DNA from: Deuterostichococcus epilithicus
Taxonomy: Eukaryota; Chlorophyta; Trebouxiophyceae; Prasiolales; Stichococcaceae
NCBI GenBank assembly: GCA_033439295.1
Contig: JAVTLE010000015.1
Coordinates: forward strand, 2,666,001-2,730,000
DNA length: 64,000 nucleotides
Direction of reading: 5' to 3'
Shown here: one piece after another, positions 20,455 to 32,900 of the stretch
How the letters are laid out: each line of letters begins with the position of its first letter
Position numbering within the stretch: the stretch's first letter is position 1
The notes under the pieces: model-generated
Databases searched by the model: none
The model's input: the letters and a program-made list of their open reading frames with translations, nothing else
What the model was told of the DNA's origin: nothing
Position numbers and translations under genes: made by a program

Positions 20455-23400
20455 ATGACGGTGGAAGAGCCGCAGCAGGTGGATGAACAGGTGGCGGCGC
20501 TGCACCGCCACTGCGCCACGCTCCAGTCTGTGCTGCAGCAGCTGACGGACGGCGGTGCCGGCGACGATCGACGGGAAGGCCTGCTGACAGCCGGCGCCCT
20601 GTCCATTTTGGACATTAAGGCGAGTACATCTGGGTTGCGTGAGAGGTGTCATGCAGGTCATGCGGATGTGACGTCCAGCGCAAAACGGCACGCCTGCAGT
20701 GGAGTTCAGCCCCGTCGCAGGCTATCGTGCCAGGCTGCTTCACTAGGCCATTTGCCATGCCCACGCCTCCAAATCCTGGTAAAATTGACTTGTTACCTCC
20801 ATCTCCGTGCTATGTTGCCTCTGTTATGCATGTCAAACCCACCTCTTGGGTTTCGGGGTGTTATCGTATTCTTCAACTGTGAAATCGGCATGCTTTCGCC
20901 GCAGGGGGCGCACCGGGCGGTCTTTGAGGCGGCCGAGGCGGCACGCGGCGCCACCGCTGCCGCTAAAGACGGCCTGGAGGGCCTATCGCTGCAGCTGGCC
21001 AACCTGCAGTACCAGCGGCGGCACCACGAATCCGACATTGCCGCATGCCTCGACGCCCGCAGCGCATACACGGAGGCGGACATCTCGTTGCTGCCCGAGG
21101 CCGAGTTCCGCGCCACGGTAAGTGTGACAATTCGCAAAGTGTTCAAAGGAGGAAGTATGGATCCAGTCGCGGACGTCCGTACTGGCAGACAGCAGGGCGG
21201 ATGATTTCCACGTGCTGCAGGCCCAGATGTGCACGACGATCAATTGCTGGTTGCCATGGCAGACCACCTGCGAGGTCTGAGCGAGCGATTACAGGCAGCC
21301 ATGATGCAAAGGCACCGAGGCCTGACACACGACACAGTGTTTGGAGCCTGGAGGCATGACTGTCGCTCTTGTGGTGCCGCCACGCCGTGACTGGGCAAGG
21401 CCCGATGTAATACACATTATGCGCCCCACTCGCAAATACTTATGGCGCTTGCAGGCGGGCGAGAAGTGGACGGCTGGCCTGGCGGAGGGTGACGAGCATG
21501 CGCTGGCTGTGGCGCGATTGCAGCACGAGGCGTCTGCACGGCAGACGCTGCTGGCTGAGCTGCAGCGCACACGCGCCCGTAAGGTGGGGTGTCACAACAG
21601 CGCAACCGTCGTGTGACCCAGTAGATCGACTCATCCTGTCATAAAAGGCATTCGCAGAGGCCTTTGGCAAGCACCCGCTGTCTGCCGTGCCGTTGGGGTT
21701 CGGGCTCTAGGGTCTGAACTCTAAACCTGGTCGAGCGCAGCTGCCGGCAAGTTACTGGATAGGCACCCGCCCTTTCTGTCGTGCTTTCGGTGGCAAGTTT
21801 AAATCTGGCGAGGCTGTGCACACCCGCCGCCACAGTAGGCCGCAGCCAATCGAATCGGCACTCCTCCGAGTGGGAGCCCAGCGGCGGTGTGTCGGCGACG
21901 TTGTCTGCTACCTGCTCAGTCGTGCTTGCCCTACTTGGAAGCTTCCGTACGGCACATCGGAGGCCGGCCACATGCTGCTAGCAGAGAGCACCACTGGAAG
22001 GCGGAGTGTCCCGCCCAGCGCTAACGCTGGCGCGTCCTGATTCTCAGCTGATTCAGTTCTGCTCCCCAGCGCCGTCCGCGCGCCTGTCGTGTACACTGCC
22101 TGCACACGTCATCCCCGCCTTGTAGCAGGGCCTCCACACTCAGCATCTATTCCAATCCGACTGCGACAGGATGGGCTGGCGGCGGCGGTGGCGCAGAAGC
22201 GACGCTTTGCGGACAGCCTCGGCGCCGAGCTGGGCGCCATCCGTGAGGCGGCGGCGCCGCTGCGGAGCGCGCTGAGCGCTGCACCTCCTGGCGTGGCGCT
22301 GCCGCCGCGCGCAGAGCTTCTGCCGCTGCCGCTGCACATCGCGCTGGCGCAGCTGCTGGCGGCGCGGGTGAGTGCGGCGCCCTCCAGTCGACTTCAGAAG
22401 AGACTGATCTGACCAGCCTTTCTCAGTTCAGACTGATGCGGGTCAGCTTGTCACGCTGACACGTCGACATGAGAAGTGCCAGCGTTCTGCCGTCTGCCTG
22501 ATGCTGCTGTCGTCAGACGAGGCGGTGATACGACGCCGCATCTGCACGAGATGTCCCGGCGCATGTCGCACAGTAGCAGGGCGCTGCCACCACGACTGTT
22601 GGCCGCCCAAACCTGATCCGCAAGGCCGCATCGTGCAAACTGTGCCTGTCCACAAGGCGTCTCCGCTGTGCAGGCCGGCTTCGACACGCCAGTCCAGGCG
22701 CGAGTCGTGGACCGGCAGCAGCCGCCCGCGGCGGCGACGGCGGCGGCGGCCGTGGCGGCAGCGGTGGCCCCCGCCGACGACACGGAAATGGCGGAGGCCG
22801 GCAATGCGTCAGACGAGGAGGAGGCGGAAGAAGGGGAGGACTTGGGGAGCAGCACCGGCCCAGAGCGGCGGGCGGATGCGGCGGCAGGAAATGCGAATGC
22901 GGCAGCACCGCCGCCGGCCGCTGCTGCAGAGGTGCGTCCCCCTCGTCTGCCTCTGGGCTGCTGGGGCAAGCACTGTGCTGCCTCTGCATGCCAGAAGCTG
23001 GTGCTGTGGTCGTGCCCCTCCTTGCACCCCAGCACCGCCGCCGCAGTTTTGCTGGGCTACGGCTCCAGGTTCAAGGTTCAAACGTGCTGGCGCCGCTGCT
23101 TCCGGGTGCCGACCTACATTGCTGGGCAATGCGCATTTTATGTTGTGCTGCAGCCAACCGCTGAACTCCTTTTCCTTATATGGTTTCAAGGTGCCATCTC
23201 GCGAAACTTGTTCTGACCTGGCTGCACCTGACGCCCTGCCCAGATGGCTGCTGACGGAAGAACTCCGTCCTGCTCTCTCCTGCACTGCCGAGCACACTGC
23301 CAAAAGTCCCTCAAACGCTGCCCAGGTGCCGCTGCAACCGCTGGCGGTCGAGCTGGTGCTGGGGCAGGAATCGGCGCGGCTGCTGACGGTCACGCTCGCC

Positions 23401-24253
23401 TACAGCGCCACGCACCACAAGGTGCGCTTTCGGACTGGTGTCTTACCCTGCTCGGCGTCGTCTGCCCAACAGGCAGCGGTTGTGCGGCTCCCGGTTGCAG
23501 ACGCTGTGACCGGCCCTTTGACGCAGAGCCAGCCACAGCTGGTCGATGGTGTGCTGGTGGCCGGGATCGGCAGACCGTTCTGTCTGTTCACGCTGAGTCG
23601 CTCGGGCTTCCTTGCTGCCGCAGGTGTACGCCAGCGGCGCCGACGCGGATGAGGCCCGCGCCCTGGCAGCGGCCGACGCGGTGCCAGCCGGCAGCAAGGG
23701 CGCCACCGCCGCCACACCGGCCGCAGCACCCGCCGGCCCTCGCCCCTTCAAGTGCGCCGCCTCTCCGGCCTGTCCGGACCCCGCTCCCGCCGCCTGCCAG
23801 CCTTCTATGTGCCACACTGCAGGCATGACTGTCCTTCGGAGGGTAGAGAATGGGCTACCTGTCGCGGCTGCTCCTGCCTGTGGTTTGGCAAGCTGGCAGT
23901 GGTCTGACGGAGCCGCTGTCCCATGCGGGGGCGGCCGTCTGCACTGCAGGACGCCACGCTCGTGCAAATATTATTTATCATATACTATAGGGTTATATCG
24001 TATAATATTTAGATGGGAATTCTGCGGGTTGCACCTCGGCGACCGGGTTCCTCCCACCCTGTGCAGGTGGGCGCAGCAGCTGGCGGGAATCGACTTCCTG
24101 CCGCCTCCGCCGCCCGGCGGCCCGCCGCCGACGGCCGCCGACGTGGACGGCCACGTGCTGGCGGGCCTTGCGGAGCACCGCGCTGGCGGGCGGGCGCTCA
24201 AGACGCTGGAGGCGCTCCGGGCGGCGTGCGCACCCGCTGCGGCCGAAAAGTAG
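20455..24253 (+). CDS. THOC5: THO complex subunit 5
   Basis: Exons 20455-20619, 20905-21117, 21455-21583, 22170-22367, 22674-22931, 23326-23421, 23624-23751 and 24067-24253 give 457 aa with all phases agreeing. THOC5 hallmarks are the coiled-coil segment LEGLSLQLANLQYQRRHHES followed by CLDARSAYTEADISLLPEAEF, the block ELLPLPLHIALAQLLAAR, an acidic Ala-rich insert, and the C-terminal RPFKWAQQLAGIDFLPPPPP. THOC5 is part of THO/TREX, which couples transcription and splicing to nuclear mRNA export. Intron 1 needs a GC donor (AAG then GCGAGT) to join ILDIK to GAHRAVFE in frame. The start is the first ATG of the conserved exon. The protein is shorter than human THOC5 (683 aa), mainly because the C-terminal half is reduced. 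Confidence 0.92.
23966..24010. repeat. AT-rich palindromic island in the last THOC5 intron
   Basis: AAATATTAT at 23966-23974 and ATAATATTT at 24002-24010 form a perfect inverted repeat around a nearly all-AT spacer. It stands out sharply from the GC-rich surroundings. Confidence 0.7.
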
Positions 24254-25067
24254 CAGTGGAACCAGCGATGGGCAGCAGCTCTGCAACGCGGCAGCAGCAC
24301 ATGCGTCAGCAGAAGCGTGCAGCAGCAGCCGCGGGCTGTTGGTCAGCACGGCGGGAGACGCGCGCATGGGAGGGAATGCGGCCTCTGGCCGCTGTCTGCG
24401 TCAGCCGGATGATGCGGGGCCTCAGCTGCGGCACTGCTGCGTGCGGGTTGCACACTCCGAGCAGCTCAAGTCACGCTTGCCCGCTGATGGTATGTGTCGC
24501 AATAGACACCAACTGCGTTTGGCGCATGAGCGTGAACGGCCATCTCTCACGATGTGGTTGGCGTTGCAAGAGGTTTGTACTGTGTCTTGGAGTTCTGGCC
24601 GCCTGGGCAATCTCGTAAAGGGATGGCTATTTGGCGACATGCATTCGTCGGTGCCGTACGGTGTCAGAAAGGCCAGAGCGAGAATCAGCTGCAGATTACG
24701 GTGCGTAAAAGATCACAGATACGTTGAGATGTGACTGATGGTGCCCCACCCGGTGACCAATCCATGGTCTTGGGGTCGCACCTGAATGCTTGTCTCTGAC
24801 GCTATCGAACCACAGCAGATTGGCGAAAATGCACTCGCATATAGTTTTCAACCAGCATAGATCGTGCTTCCAGCCTGCAATGATTTGCCGGCAGCACTGC
24901 ACAGCGCAGTCACATCAGGCTGGCGAGGGTGGCTGTCATCGCCACTGCAATGCTAGCCAACCCTGGCTAGACCGCGGCGTGGCCCAGAGAAACTCTCAGC
25001 CGTCCGGCGGCGAATTTCAATATATGAAATATCCGTCTGCCGCTGTCTGAACACAAGCTGCAGCACT
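24254..25067. other. Convergent intergenic region, nothing recognised
   Basis: This lies between the THOC5 stop and the stop of the UVR/NTF2-like gene, so it should contain both 3' ends. I found no coding exon with sensible splice sites and no named element. Confidence 0.4.
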
Positions 25068-27111
25068 TCAGACGCGCTGCGCCGGCTGTGGCGGCGGCGG
25101 CGGCGACGGGCTGCCGTGGTGGTGGATGATGCGCCACTCCCCGTTCTGCAGGCACAGCACCAAACACTGAACGGAGTTGTCATTCGAGGAATGTGAACAG
25201 GGGCACAAACAGTCCTCGAATGACAAGCTGATCCACACAGACACGGCAGTGCGCTGAGATTGCCGGCAGTTGTGCGCCCTGCGGCCATTTGGCATCCTGC
25301 TGCAATGACGCAGCCACCCGTGGCAGCGCAGCCAGGACACTCGGCAGCGTCGGGCAGAGAAATATGACAGGTGTAGGTACACTTGCGGCGTTTGCACACA
25401 GCACTACCTACAGTCGTGTGCAAGTCCCCTGGAGAGCCTGGCCATCAGGCGTCTGCCGCGCGCCTGCTTCTCGAAAATGTTGGTGGCGGCGATGCGGCCG
25501 CGGTTGTCTGTCGCATTGATGAGCTCGGTGCAGGTGACGAAGGCGCGACTGCTGCCGAGGAGCGCCACCCGCAACTCCGCCAGCCGGATGTTGACGCTGC
25601 CGCCGGCGCCCAGCACCATCTCCCAGCTGGCCAGCACCTGTTGCTTCACACGGGAGTTGTTCAACAGGTTGTCCCGTGTGACTCTGGCATATCATGTCCG
25701 TTGGTCAGTCCGCCAACGACTAGCGTCATCTCTCAGCGCCTGCTGGACATGCAGAGGCAGCACTGCTGGGTGACCGGTTTAGTTGGCTCCTTCAGGTGGA
25801 CAGCGGCCGTCATTGTCCAGGGTTGACAAGCTAGAGCTGCGGCACCCGCTCCCGGCATTACGACGCCACCAGCGCAGAGCAGCGGCAGTCGCTGCCGCCG
25901 GTGACGCAGCATGTGCAGCAGCAGGTGCCCCGGTTGCATGTGATTTAACAGATTATGGGGAAGCACTGCATGGCCGCGGAGGAGCGCACATCCTCGCGGC
26001 CGGCGATGACGCCCGACACCGGGTGGATGCACTGCACATAGTCTCCCTCTCCCCACACCTCTGCCATTGCCTGCGGCACGGTACACGCTATGTGCATCCC
26101 TCGGCACAAGGTTTACAAAATCAAGGGGTGTATGAGAGACGCTTGCAATGTCGCAGCCCAGCTCTATGAGATTCAGTCCCCTCGTTCACAAGCAGCCATC
26201 GCCTGATACGCCAGGGCATATGGCAGCAACGCCGCGGCTGCGTTTCCATACAGTAGCAGTTGCTGCACCCCTCGCACGGTGCATACACCATCACATGCGG
26301 GACACACCCGAGGGCTGCACGACTGGAATGCGTCATAAAAGCGCTGGTTTGCGTCCAGCACGGCTTCCCGACCGTCTTGCGTTCGTCGCCTGCAGAGTAA
26401 AAGGGTGCTGTTCAGATCGCCGGCGCCAGTCAGACCTGAGAACAGGCACTGCAGGTTGAGCCGTTTTCGAGATGAAGGCCCCTGCAGGATGGACAGGCGG
26501 CCTGGCATGTCTGCTGGGACATATTGTCTGACACAAGCGATTCGCAGTAATGTTTGACCAAGGCAGCTCCTGGGCATCAGGTGACAGCTGTCAGAGAAGA
26601 AACTCAATGCTGGGGCGGGGCAGAGCCACGGTTACTTGAACGCACGCTAGCTCATCTCGCAATGCCGCAGCGCGCTCATAGTCCTCCGCCGCCACTGCCA
26701 GGCTCAGACGGTCCGCCACCGTGGCGAGGCCGTCCCCGTCCCGCGCGTCGTCGGCGTCTGACTGTCCTGCGGCGCCGCGGTCAGCGCCGCTGCTCGGCGC
26801 GGCGGCGGCGACGGCACCTTCCCATGGAGCTTTTCGCCAGGTTGGCCTGCTGTGCGTGATGGGGCCAAGTCAGGTTTGATCATCGAACGCAACTAGAGAG
26901 AGGAAAGTCACGCAGGGATGTCTGCACTCCTGTACCTGCGCTTCTGACCCACGCTTGTGAGACATGTCTCACAATGTGGTGCGCACCGACCACCCGGCTT
27001 CGACGGCCTCACCGTGTTGCTGCAAAACCTCGGTGTTGCGTACAGGCGTTCGACGAGCGTGGGTGCTGATGAGGCCACGAAGCTACACTGGGACAGCCCA
27101 GCGCCAACCAT
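25068..27111 (-). CDS. UVR-motif plus SnoaL/NTF2-like domain protein
   Basis: Exons (minus) 26936-27111, 26646-26846, 26308-26389, 25990-26070, 25464-25637 and 25068-25145 give 263 aa with consistent phases. The Ser/Arg-rich N terminus resembles an organellar transit peptide. Around residue 110 lies a UVR motif (SLAVAAEDYERAAALRDEL). Then comes a SnoaL/NTF2-like fold: NQRFYDAFQSCSPRAMAEVW, GDYVQCIHPVSGVIAGRED, VLASWEMVL, and the end AATNIFEKQ-NGEWRIIHHHGSP. This UVR plus NTF2-like arrangement is known in plant, probably plastid, proteins; the UVR motif usually mediates protein contacts and the role is not defined. The intron after EKQ must begin GCGCGC (GC-AG) to keep frame and homology. The start codon is the first ATG giving a transit-like N terminus. 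Confidence 0.82.
25179..25224. repeat. 12-bp inverted repeat in the last intron of the UVR/NTF2-like gene
   Basis: GTCATTCGAGGA at 25179-25190 is perfectly inverted at 25213-25224, with a 22-base loop. It lies just inside the intron from the final exon. It may only be a chance hairpin. Confidence 0.6.
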
Positions 27112-27298
27112 CTGCGGCTCGGCAGAGCTGGAGCATGTTGCCCTGTCGGGTGCACGGCGCCCGAGGCGTGCAGACTCCGCATGGTGCGCCGGTATCGGAT
27201 TTAGGTTGCAAAAGGGGCAAAATCACCGCTCAGCAGCTGCCTAGACCGGACTCCGACACCAAATGAGTTCACGGATGCGGTGACACCCCAATCACCAG
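27112..27298. promoter_or_regulatory. Short divergent promoter between UVR/NTF2-like gene and small unknown gene
   Basis: Only about 190 bases separate the minus-strand start at 27111 from the first plus-strand exon I can support. If that small gene has a 5' exon, it must lie here or overlap the minus-strand gene. No core element was recognised. Confidence 0.35.
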
Positions 27299-29023
27299 CT
27301 ACCTCTCGAAGCTGTGGCAGAATGCTGACGCACAGCGACTCGAGAAGCAGCCTGATTTTGGGACTAGGAACTGGAACCAGGATGAGGTGTCCGCCGAAGC
27401 AGCAGTGCAGCGCCACTGGGAGCAGGAATACGAGCACAGTCGTCGGGAACGCTCGAATTTACAGAGATGTGTAGCAGTTTGAGCAGTTGCCACCACTTCA
27501 CCAGGTCCGCGTCTCAGACCCACATCAGAATTTTAGTGCTCCTGCAAAGCTGGCAGGCCGCTGACCCTCTGCAGCAGGAGAGTTTGGACAAGCTCGAACT
27601 CGGCAACTGGACAGCGCCCATCGGAGCTGGAAGCCGAGGACCGACAGTACGGAATGACTTGCGCCGCTGCCGGTGGCCTACTGAGCGCCGCACCCAAGCC
27701 CAGTCGCTTCCGTAGCGTGCCCAGCAAGAACAAGACCAGCGCCGCAGCCTCGGCAGACCCGTCGCTGATCCTGCAGTCCGCGCTACTAGACGTGTCCCGC
27801 GAGCTGGCGCAGCTTCGACAGGTGAGCTGCTCGTCTACGACGGCTTCTGGTCGTTCGTCTCTATCAGCAAGCAGCGATCCTCCCATTGGGCGGTTGTGTG
27901 TCCCCTCGGCGACCTCTGGGCGTGCGCGCCGGGTTTGCGAGACAAATATTCAGCGCCAGGCTTCGGTACTCGCCACGGAGCTTGCTCAAGCCGCTACGGC
28001 TCGCCGACGGCGGATCGTTTCCTAGATACTGTCGCCTGAAGCACGACGCCCCCAGTCTGTCCTGGCAACCACCGAGAATGCTGAAACCTCGTATTGGTGG
28101 CTGTCAACCTGCGCCGTTGCCGTTGCCGCTGGGCATTCAGCAACCCTACTCTCAAGTACATCATGCAGTGCATGATGCGGTGGTCGTGCGACTGAAGGGC
28201 GCCTGTGTCCCCGGTTCCGGAACCCTGCTGCGCGCTGTTTGTCAGCCACGTGCTTCCCGAAACCGAGACAGCTCGGCGCGCGCCACGCTGTCTGTTGCTT
28301 CCACCTTGCGCGAGCGTGCTGTCCTGCAGCGTTGGGCACCAGTCGGCCTGACCTCCTCCTGGCGATCCGCCCTGCTTTTTAAAACCATTCGGCCGGGGGT
28401 TTCGGGGAACGCCGACCGCAAACCGTGTTGGTGTGATCCGGCAGCAGCAGCGTTACCAACCGACGCCATCAGCACGGCAGCGGTGCCGCCACACGCATTG
28501 GACGCATGGTGCCGCAGCAGTCACGGGCACATAGCACCTGCGGCAGCTGGGGCTCGCCTGCCGCGCCTCCCAACAGACGGTTGTTGCACCCTCCACTGTG
28601 GTCCTATCTGATCCCTGTGGTATGTCCTTCCCATTGCAGTGCGCCCAGCAGCGGCCGGAGGTCGACGCGGAGGCGAGGCACCGGCGGCTGCACATGTACC
28701 TGGCGGACTGCGCGGCGCACCGCAGCTGCGATGCAGGTGACTCCATGGTCTGCTCGTCTCGCATGTGGGCAGTGCGTGCGAGCTGCGCTGCAGAGTCCTG
28801 GCTGACACATGCACAGCAAGCCAACCGCATGTGCGTACAACAGGCGCGCTAGGTTTGCACGCGCAACCCATGCCGCTGCAGTACATGCCAACTGCCCGCT
28901 AGGTTAGTGCGCTGATGCATCGTTGGCTCACATCCCACGCTCGACAAATATGTCCTTTGCCGCCTTCTCGATGCTTCGGCCCACTTTTACTGCTTTTGTA
29001 CCGCAGGCAACCCCACCGCCTGA
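27299..29023 (+). CDS. Small unknown protein, 5' end unresolved
   Basis: Likely exons are 27299-27470, 27615-27821, 28640-28736 and 29007-29023 (TGA). The first is open, hydrophilic and coding-like (NADAQRLEKQPDFGTRNWNQ, AVQRHWEQEYEHSRRERSNL) but has no in-frame ATG. The second includes MTCAAAGGLLSAAPKPSRFR and a leucine-rich helix (LILQSALLDVSRELAQLRQ). The third is CAQQRPEVDAEARHRRLHMY followed by LADCAAHRSCDAG. I do not recognise the family; the three cysteines of the last part are too irregular for a CHCH domain. The donor of the first exon is uncertain (GTAGCA at 27471, or GTGTCC further upstream). A TGTAA at 29102-29106 could be the polyadenylation signal. Confidence 0.42.
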
Positions 29024-29905
29024 AATGGCGCCTGGTAGCAAAATTGCACCGCCTGAAGAAGGGGTCTGCACAGCGACTATACGGAGATCTGGAGCTCCGG
29101 CTGTAAATCCTTCAGCTGCCTAGGCTGCCGCCCCAGCGGCAGTGCTGTGACCGGCGCGTCAGCGACCATGGCAGGCAGAGCAAGCACAGCCACCATTCAT
29201 CCTCGGAGCGCCTTTCCATAGCTGGGAAGCAAGGCCTCGGGAGCTTCTGACGCAAAAAGTGTACATAGTCTGATAACGGAGATGGCGATGTATTGATAGA
29301 GCTTGCGGGTGTGTCTGCGCCGCTGGCGCCGCCGGGCTGGATTGGCCATGCTGCAGGTTTCCCTCTCAGGAACTGATGCCGGCACGGCATCTTGAGTTGT
29401 GTGTTTGCGGGCGTCGTGGCTGGCGACTCTGCTGGGTGTTGTCGCTTGGGATCAAACTTTGTGTTCCTGGCTGTTGGGGTTTCCTGGTTGTTGGGGTTGG
29501 TTGTTGGGTTTCCTGGTTGTTGGGGTTGACAGGAGCGGTCAGACAACATCAGAACAACATCACACCGGGTCCGCTATATCCGCGATACAGGCGGCAGCAG
29601 AGAGTTGCTGGATTCGCACTAGTGCAATGTATCCTTGTGCGAGTACCTCTCAGGTAGAAACAGGAAGCTGTAAAGTGAACAATCGAGCATGGTTATGAGG
29701 TCAATATAACAGTGACCTATCGCAGGGTTGAATATATCCTTCGACAAAAACAGACGTCAGCTGCTCGACGACTGCGCAGAGTTGCATCCCTTACGCGGTG
29801 TGGCCGCAAGCCTGCTTTACGCCCGCCATCACTGCAGTCATGCAAAGCGGACGAAGTCTTGCGTGGGCATCTCGGATGTAGCGAGAACGGTGCTGCCCTT
29901 GGTGA
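29024..29905. other. Convergent intergenic region
   Basis: This lies between the stop of the small unknown gene and the stop of the UVSSA-like gene. It contains a GT-rich minisatellite at 29464-29528. A 145-codon open frame on the minus strand (29112-29549) is partly translated minisatellite and was not accepted as a gene. Confidence 0.45.
29464..29528. repeat. GT-rich minisatellite
   Basis: Three copies of a unit close to TTCCTGGTTGTTGGGGTT lie at about 29464, 29481 and 29510, with a shorter TTGTTGGG piece between the last two. The strand bias (G and T on top) suggests a locally G-rich structure. It is not a telomere repeat. Confidence 0.75.
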
Positions 29906-32900
29906 TCAAAATCGGCCAAAGTGGTGGCCGCGGCCCGGGATCGAGTGCTTTGGCCCGTCTCGGCTCCGCGTCTCTGCTACCGCCAGCTTTTTGGACAGCC
30001 GCCCAAACAGCGATTCCTGCTTGCCCTTGCGCTTCTGCCCTCTCTTGCCGCCCGCATCCTGGTTGCAGACATGAACACGGTTCTGGCCTGCTATACATCT
30101 TGAAGGCAACGCATACTCGGATTTCTCGGCGAGTACCATGACGCCATTCACCTTGTAAGACTGCCCGGATCGATGAACACATGTCACCCTGCCATCACGC
30201 ACGCTGGAGCCGCATGGCTGCATGCCTGCCATCTGCTCGCTGGCCGACGCCCGAGAGAGCGTCAGGCACGGTCACCGCCAACAAAGCGGTCACGCACATA
30301 ACTGTGCAGGCACAAGCTTCGTGCCCCCGAACCCACCTCCATCGCCAGCGCCTTGGCGAGCTCCTCGTTCGATTGCGCGCCGGCCAGCACCTCGTCGTTG
30401 TGTCGCCGCGCTGCTCGCCGGTCTGCCACGGCGGCCACACCTCCGGCAACGTCGGTCTCTGACGCTGTGGCTGCTGCGGAGGTGGCACCGTTCCGCCACC
30501 CGCCGTCCGCCCTGAGCGGCGGCTGCGGCGCCGCGGCTGGCGCTACCACGGCGGCAGGCGCTGCCTTCGCCGCTGCGCCGCTGACGAGCTGCGCCAGCCT
30601 CTCGGCGGCTGTCTGTTTCCACTCCGGTGGTGCTGCCGCCGGCGCGTTGGGCTGGGGCTGCGAGCTGGTCGCTGTCTGTGTGGCCGCGGGCTTTGACGGC
30701 GTGGGCGACGCCACCGGTGCGCCGAAAATGCCAGACGGGCGACGTGCGTCGATGCAAGTGACGAGCGGGCTGCCCCCAACACGTGTTACCGCAGGGCCGC
30801 CGCCGATGTGGGTGACGGGCGCCGCCTGGCTGGGTGCAGGCTTATGAGCCTCGTCTGCGCAAAGAGCAGGCAGGGCCAAGGCATGCGTGGGTGTCCAGAA
30901 GCAACTGCGTCGCTCATGGTTGCTGCCCCCTGGCGGCAGCAGGTAGGGCCCTGCCCATCACCTTGCAGCTTTGCCGACAGCGACGCCTGCCATGGGAATG
31001 GCGTCGCCTGGCTGGCACAAGCTAGCATGCACTTGCCTGCTGAACTCAGTCCTCCAGCGCACAGGGTCCTGCCTCACAGGGCCCGCCTCCATGAGTGGTC
31101 CAGCCCAGCGCAACCCAGCTGCACCTGTAGGCGGCGGCGTCGACGGCGCGGCCGCCGGGGCTGGGTCCTTGCTCTTGGGCGCCGCGGGCATGTAGTACTC
31201 TGGCACATGGTTGACCGCCATCTCCTCTAGCTGCGCCATGCTGATCTGCAGGTGCAGGAGCTTCGTCGAGGTCCGGGTGCTGGTTGTGCGCAAGTGAAGT
31301 GCGCCAACTGCACCAGGTGTACCTGTGGGCACCGGATCTGGCGCATCTGGGACGCAGGCACAGACGAGCATGAAAGCCGCAGCAGATGTGCAGGTGCAAG
31401 TGAAGCAGCTGGGAGCCAGGCAGGGGACCCCAGCTGAGACACCCCAGCTGAGGCGCCGGGCAAAACAGATGCGTCCCTGCCCGACTGGCCCGTGCCCCTC
31501 GCCATGGGCAACCTGCCATGCAGGATCACGGTAATGCTGACGCAATAAGGGGACGATGCACGCTGTGTGCGGGTTGCGCTGCCGTGATCGCCGCGATCGA
31601 ACCCTCTCCAGGCCCCAGTGCCTGGAGCTGCTAAGTTTCGGCACCCGCTGATGTTTCAATCGGTTGGCAAGCAACGATACCCTGCCCTGCCGCGTTACCA
31701 CCAAACCAGATCAGTGCAAACGTTGGTAGAAAGACCCTCACCTCGGCATCGTGGTTGACAGGCCCCCAGTGGTTGCTGATCTCCATGCCGGCGCGTGCCG
31801 CCGCCGCAGAGCCCGAGCCACTGTCCCAGTAGCTCAAATGGCCGCCTGCCGCCACGACCGGTGCCTGTGGGCGGAAGGTAAGGGGAGGGCTGAGAAAACC
31901 ACTGCAGGCCAGAATGCACCTGGATTGCATTGCCAGGGAGGTACGGTGTCGTTGCTGCTCAAAGTTTCGTCAGCGTCCGGCCCTGGTGGGCGCTCGGTGT
32001 TGAAAGCTTAAACGCACCGACTGCAGCAGCTTGCGCTTGACGTCATCAGGCAGGTTGGCGCCGCCGTTGCTTCCCGCTTCCCGCCTCCTGCGCACAGGCG
32101 ACCCTGCCCCCGCAGGCGACGCCGGCCCGCTGCCCACAGCCGGGCTGCCAGACCGCGACGCTGCAGCGATGGCGGCGGCCCGAGCCACGGCGGCCGCCGG
32201 CGGCGGCGCGGCGGCCTGCTTGCCCGAGAAGCGGCCGTCCAGGGTCCATTTGGACCGCGGCGCCGCAGGGTCCTGCGATGACCAGAATTTAAGGGTTTCC
32301 AGCCAGCCAGCGGCTCGTGCGACTCGGAGTGCTGCCAACTGGCGGCTCGGAAGCAGCGGTGCCTCTGCACAAAGCACCCAGGCGGCTGCACTTGCATGCC
32401 TCAGAGCCTGGTGCCAGTGAACACTGCGGCGCACGCAGCAGGACTGGCCCTGAGGACGATCTGAGGATGCCGTGGATCCTCGCAGGTGCGGCTGAACCAG
32501 AGGTGGTGCCAGTTGTGTCTCGCTTGACGTGCCTGGTGCTGGAGAAAGCCGCGTTGTGGCGGCAGGCAATGCTGAAATGCTGGGAATCCCAAGCGGCACC
32601 GGGTGCAGCACACCTGCAGCGCAGCATGCCGGCGGGCAGACTCTAGGATGTCGTCATCGCTCGGCGGTGCCGGGCTGTCGATCCGGCCTGCCACGGTGTG
32701 GCCGCCGGCGGGTCGTCTGGCGGTCGACGCGGCGCGCGCAGCGGCAGCCGCCTCCACAGCCTGCGCAGCGGGTGCCGATCTGAGGTCACGCGCTCGAGCA
32801 CAGCAGCCACCAGGAGCCGCGCCCACCGCGACCGCTGCTGTGCAGACGATGGCGCAAGAGCAGGAACCGGCCCTCGGAAGCGATGGCAAGAGAAGCTTGC

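Noticed and set aside
27263-27298. An ATG at 27263 spliced over a 19-base intron into the small unknown gene
   Set aside because: The phase fits, but 19 bases is too short for a normal spliceosomal intron in green algae.
29112-29549. 145-codon minus-strand open frame rich in Pro, Asn and Gln
   Set aside because: Its start is translated minisatellite, it has no homology I recognise and lies where two genes converge. Frames of this length are common by chance in GC-rich DNA.
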